In this document: positions 7,272 to 7,979 of the stretch, in pieces | Layout of the letters: the number at the start of each line of letters is the position of its first letter | Numbering within the stretch: position 1 is the stretch's first letter | Source of the DNA: an uncultured Sphingomonadales bacterium | GTDB taxonomy: Bacteria > Pseudomonadota > Alphaproteobacteria > Sphingomonadales > Sphingomonadaceae | Length of the DNA: 7,979 nt | Reading direction: 5' to 3' | Assembly: GCA_903868655.1 (NCBI GenBank) | Contig: CAIPWG010000298.1 | Coordinates: forward strand, 1 to 7,979 | Notes under the pieces: model-generated | What the model was told of the DNA's origin: nothing | Seen by the model: the letters and a program-made list of their open reading frames with translations, nothing else | Database searches by the model: none | Made by a program: the position numbers and the translations under genes

Positions 7272-7979
7272 GACGCCGCCACGACCCGCCCCGTGCAGGG
7301 CCCGAACCCGATGGCGCGAAACCCTTTGCGGCGGGCGTGCGCGATCAACGCCAGATCGTCGCCGTCTTCCAAAAACCGGCGTGTCTCGCCATCGTGCAGG
7401 GCAATCGGCCGGGTGCCCCCCACTGTCATTTCCATCAGGCTGCCCTCGCTGCCTGGGGTGGGGCCCGACAATGTGCCCGTGCCCAAAAGATCTCCCGGGT
7501 GCAAGTCGCAGCCGCCCGAGGTGTGGTGGCAAACGAGCTGGCCCGGCGTCCAATACATCGCGTCGAAGCTGTTGCCCTGGGCCAGCAGCTGCGGCGCATC
7601 GCCACGTGCGCGCATGGCAGGCGTGGTCAGCGTGATCGCGAGATCGATCGATAATCCGCCCTGCGCGGGTTCGGCCAGATACGGCAGTGGCGCAGGATCG
7701 CCTGCCTGACGGGGGGTTTGTGCCATACGAAACGGGGCAAGCGCCTCGCTGGTGATGACCCATGGCGAAATGGTGGTCAGGAAATTCTTGGCCAGAAACG
7801 GCCCGAGCGGTTGATATTCCCACGCCTGAATATCGCGCGCCGACCAATCATTGAGCAGGCAAAACCCGCCTATGCGATCCCATGCCTGATCGATCGGCAC
7901 GGCTTGGCCCAAGGAATTTTCGCCCGCAATCCACACCCCGAGTTCGAGTTCGCAATCCAGCCTCTGGCACGGAACGAAA
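7268..7979 (-). CDS. fahA: Fumarylacetoacetase, C-terminal part (5' end outside window)
   Basis: Fumarylacetoacetase hydrolyses fumarylacetoacetate to fumarate and acetoacetate, the last step of tyrosine and homogentisate breakdown. About 236 residues are visible, reading in from the right edge as FVPCQRLDCELELGVWIAG; the family is about 420-430 residues, so the N-terminal domain and roughly 190 residues are missing. A GTG at 7936 is internal, not the start. Landmarks are the metal-binding Glu pair of CELEL, NDWSARDIQAWEY with its metal-binding Asp, PLGPFLAKNF with the catalytic-site Lys, TISPWV, the YWTPGQLVCHHTSGGCDL stretch, HPGDLLGTGTLSGP and the closing IGFGPCTG. These follow the mammalian FAH order closely and separate it from the shorter FAH-like hydrolases. 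The TGA stop overlaps the phhA start. The neighbouring genes upstream, outside the window, may include other homogentisate-pathway genes. Confidence 0.95.
   Translation of the reverse strand, partial: FVPCQRLDCELELGVWIAGENSLGQAVPIDQAWDRIGGFCLLNDWSARDIQAWEYQPLGPFLAKNFLTTISPWVITSEALAPFRMAQTPRQAGDPAPLPYLAEPAQGGLSIDLAITLTTPAMRARGDAPQLLAQGNSFDAMYWTPGQLVCHHTSGGCDLHPGDLLGTGTLSGPTPGSEGSLMEMTVGGTRPIALHDGETRRFLEDGDDLALIAHARRKGFRAIGFGPCTGRVVAAS

Noticed and set aside
7272..7847. Extension of the phhA frame upstream to make a 491-residue protein
   Set aside because: The extra stretch overlaps fumarylacetoacetase in a different frame and has no homology-like motifs. The ATG at 7271, coupled to the fumarylacetoacetase stop, gives a normal-length PhhA.

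Overview
This window looks like an ordinary chromosomal stretch of a GC-rich alphaproteobacterium. The order Sphingomonadales (Novosphingobium/Erythrobacter/Sphingomonas-like) is my best guess, based on protein flavour, base composition by eye and the order gph-like / glmU / glmS; this is inference, not a measured placement. I see no mobile elements, CRISPR arrays, rRNA or tRNA genes.

Left part (1-3953): a HAD-family phosphatase gene (phosphoglycolate phosphatase-like, 3' end cut off by the window) runs leftward. Divergent from it, 62 bp away, are glmU and then glmS, head to tail. GlmS makes glucosamine-6-phosphate and GlmU makes UDP-GlcNAc. Together they supply peptidoglycan and LPS synthesis; GlmM, the step between them, is not in the window.

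Middle (4030-6423): one large gene on the same strand, 76 bp after glmS. It encodes a membrane-anchored PAS-GGDEF-EAL protein of c-di-GMP turnover. Both catalytic domains keep their key motifs, but the inhibitory I-site in front of GGDEF is not conserved. Its membrane N-terminus matches no sensor family I can name.

Right part (6372-7979): two leftward genes of phenylalanine/tyrosine catabolism, fumarylacetoacetase (5' end cut off by the window) followed by phenylalanine 4-hydroxylase. They are joined by an ATGA stop/start overlap. The 3' end of phhA lies antisense to the last 52 bp of the GGDEF/EAL gene, so these two genes converge and overlap.

All gaps between genes are under 150 bp. I found no convincing undescribed system. 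The most useful items for a second look are the convergent coding overlap, the unnamed membrane module and missing I-site of the c-di-GMP enzyme, and a 12-bp perfect palindrome upstream of glmS.
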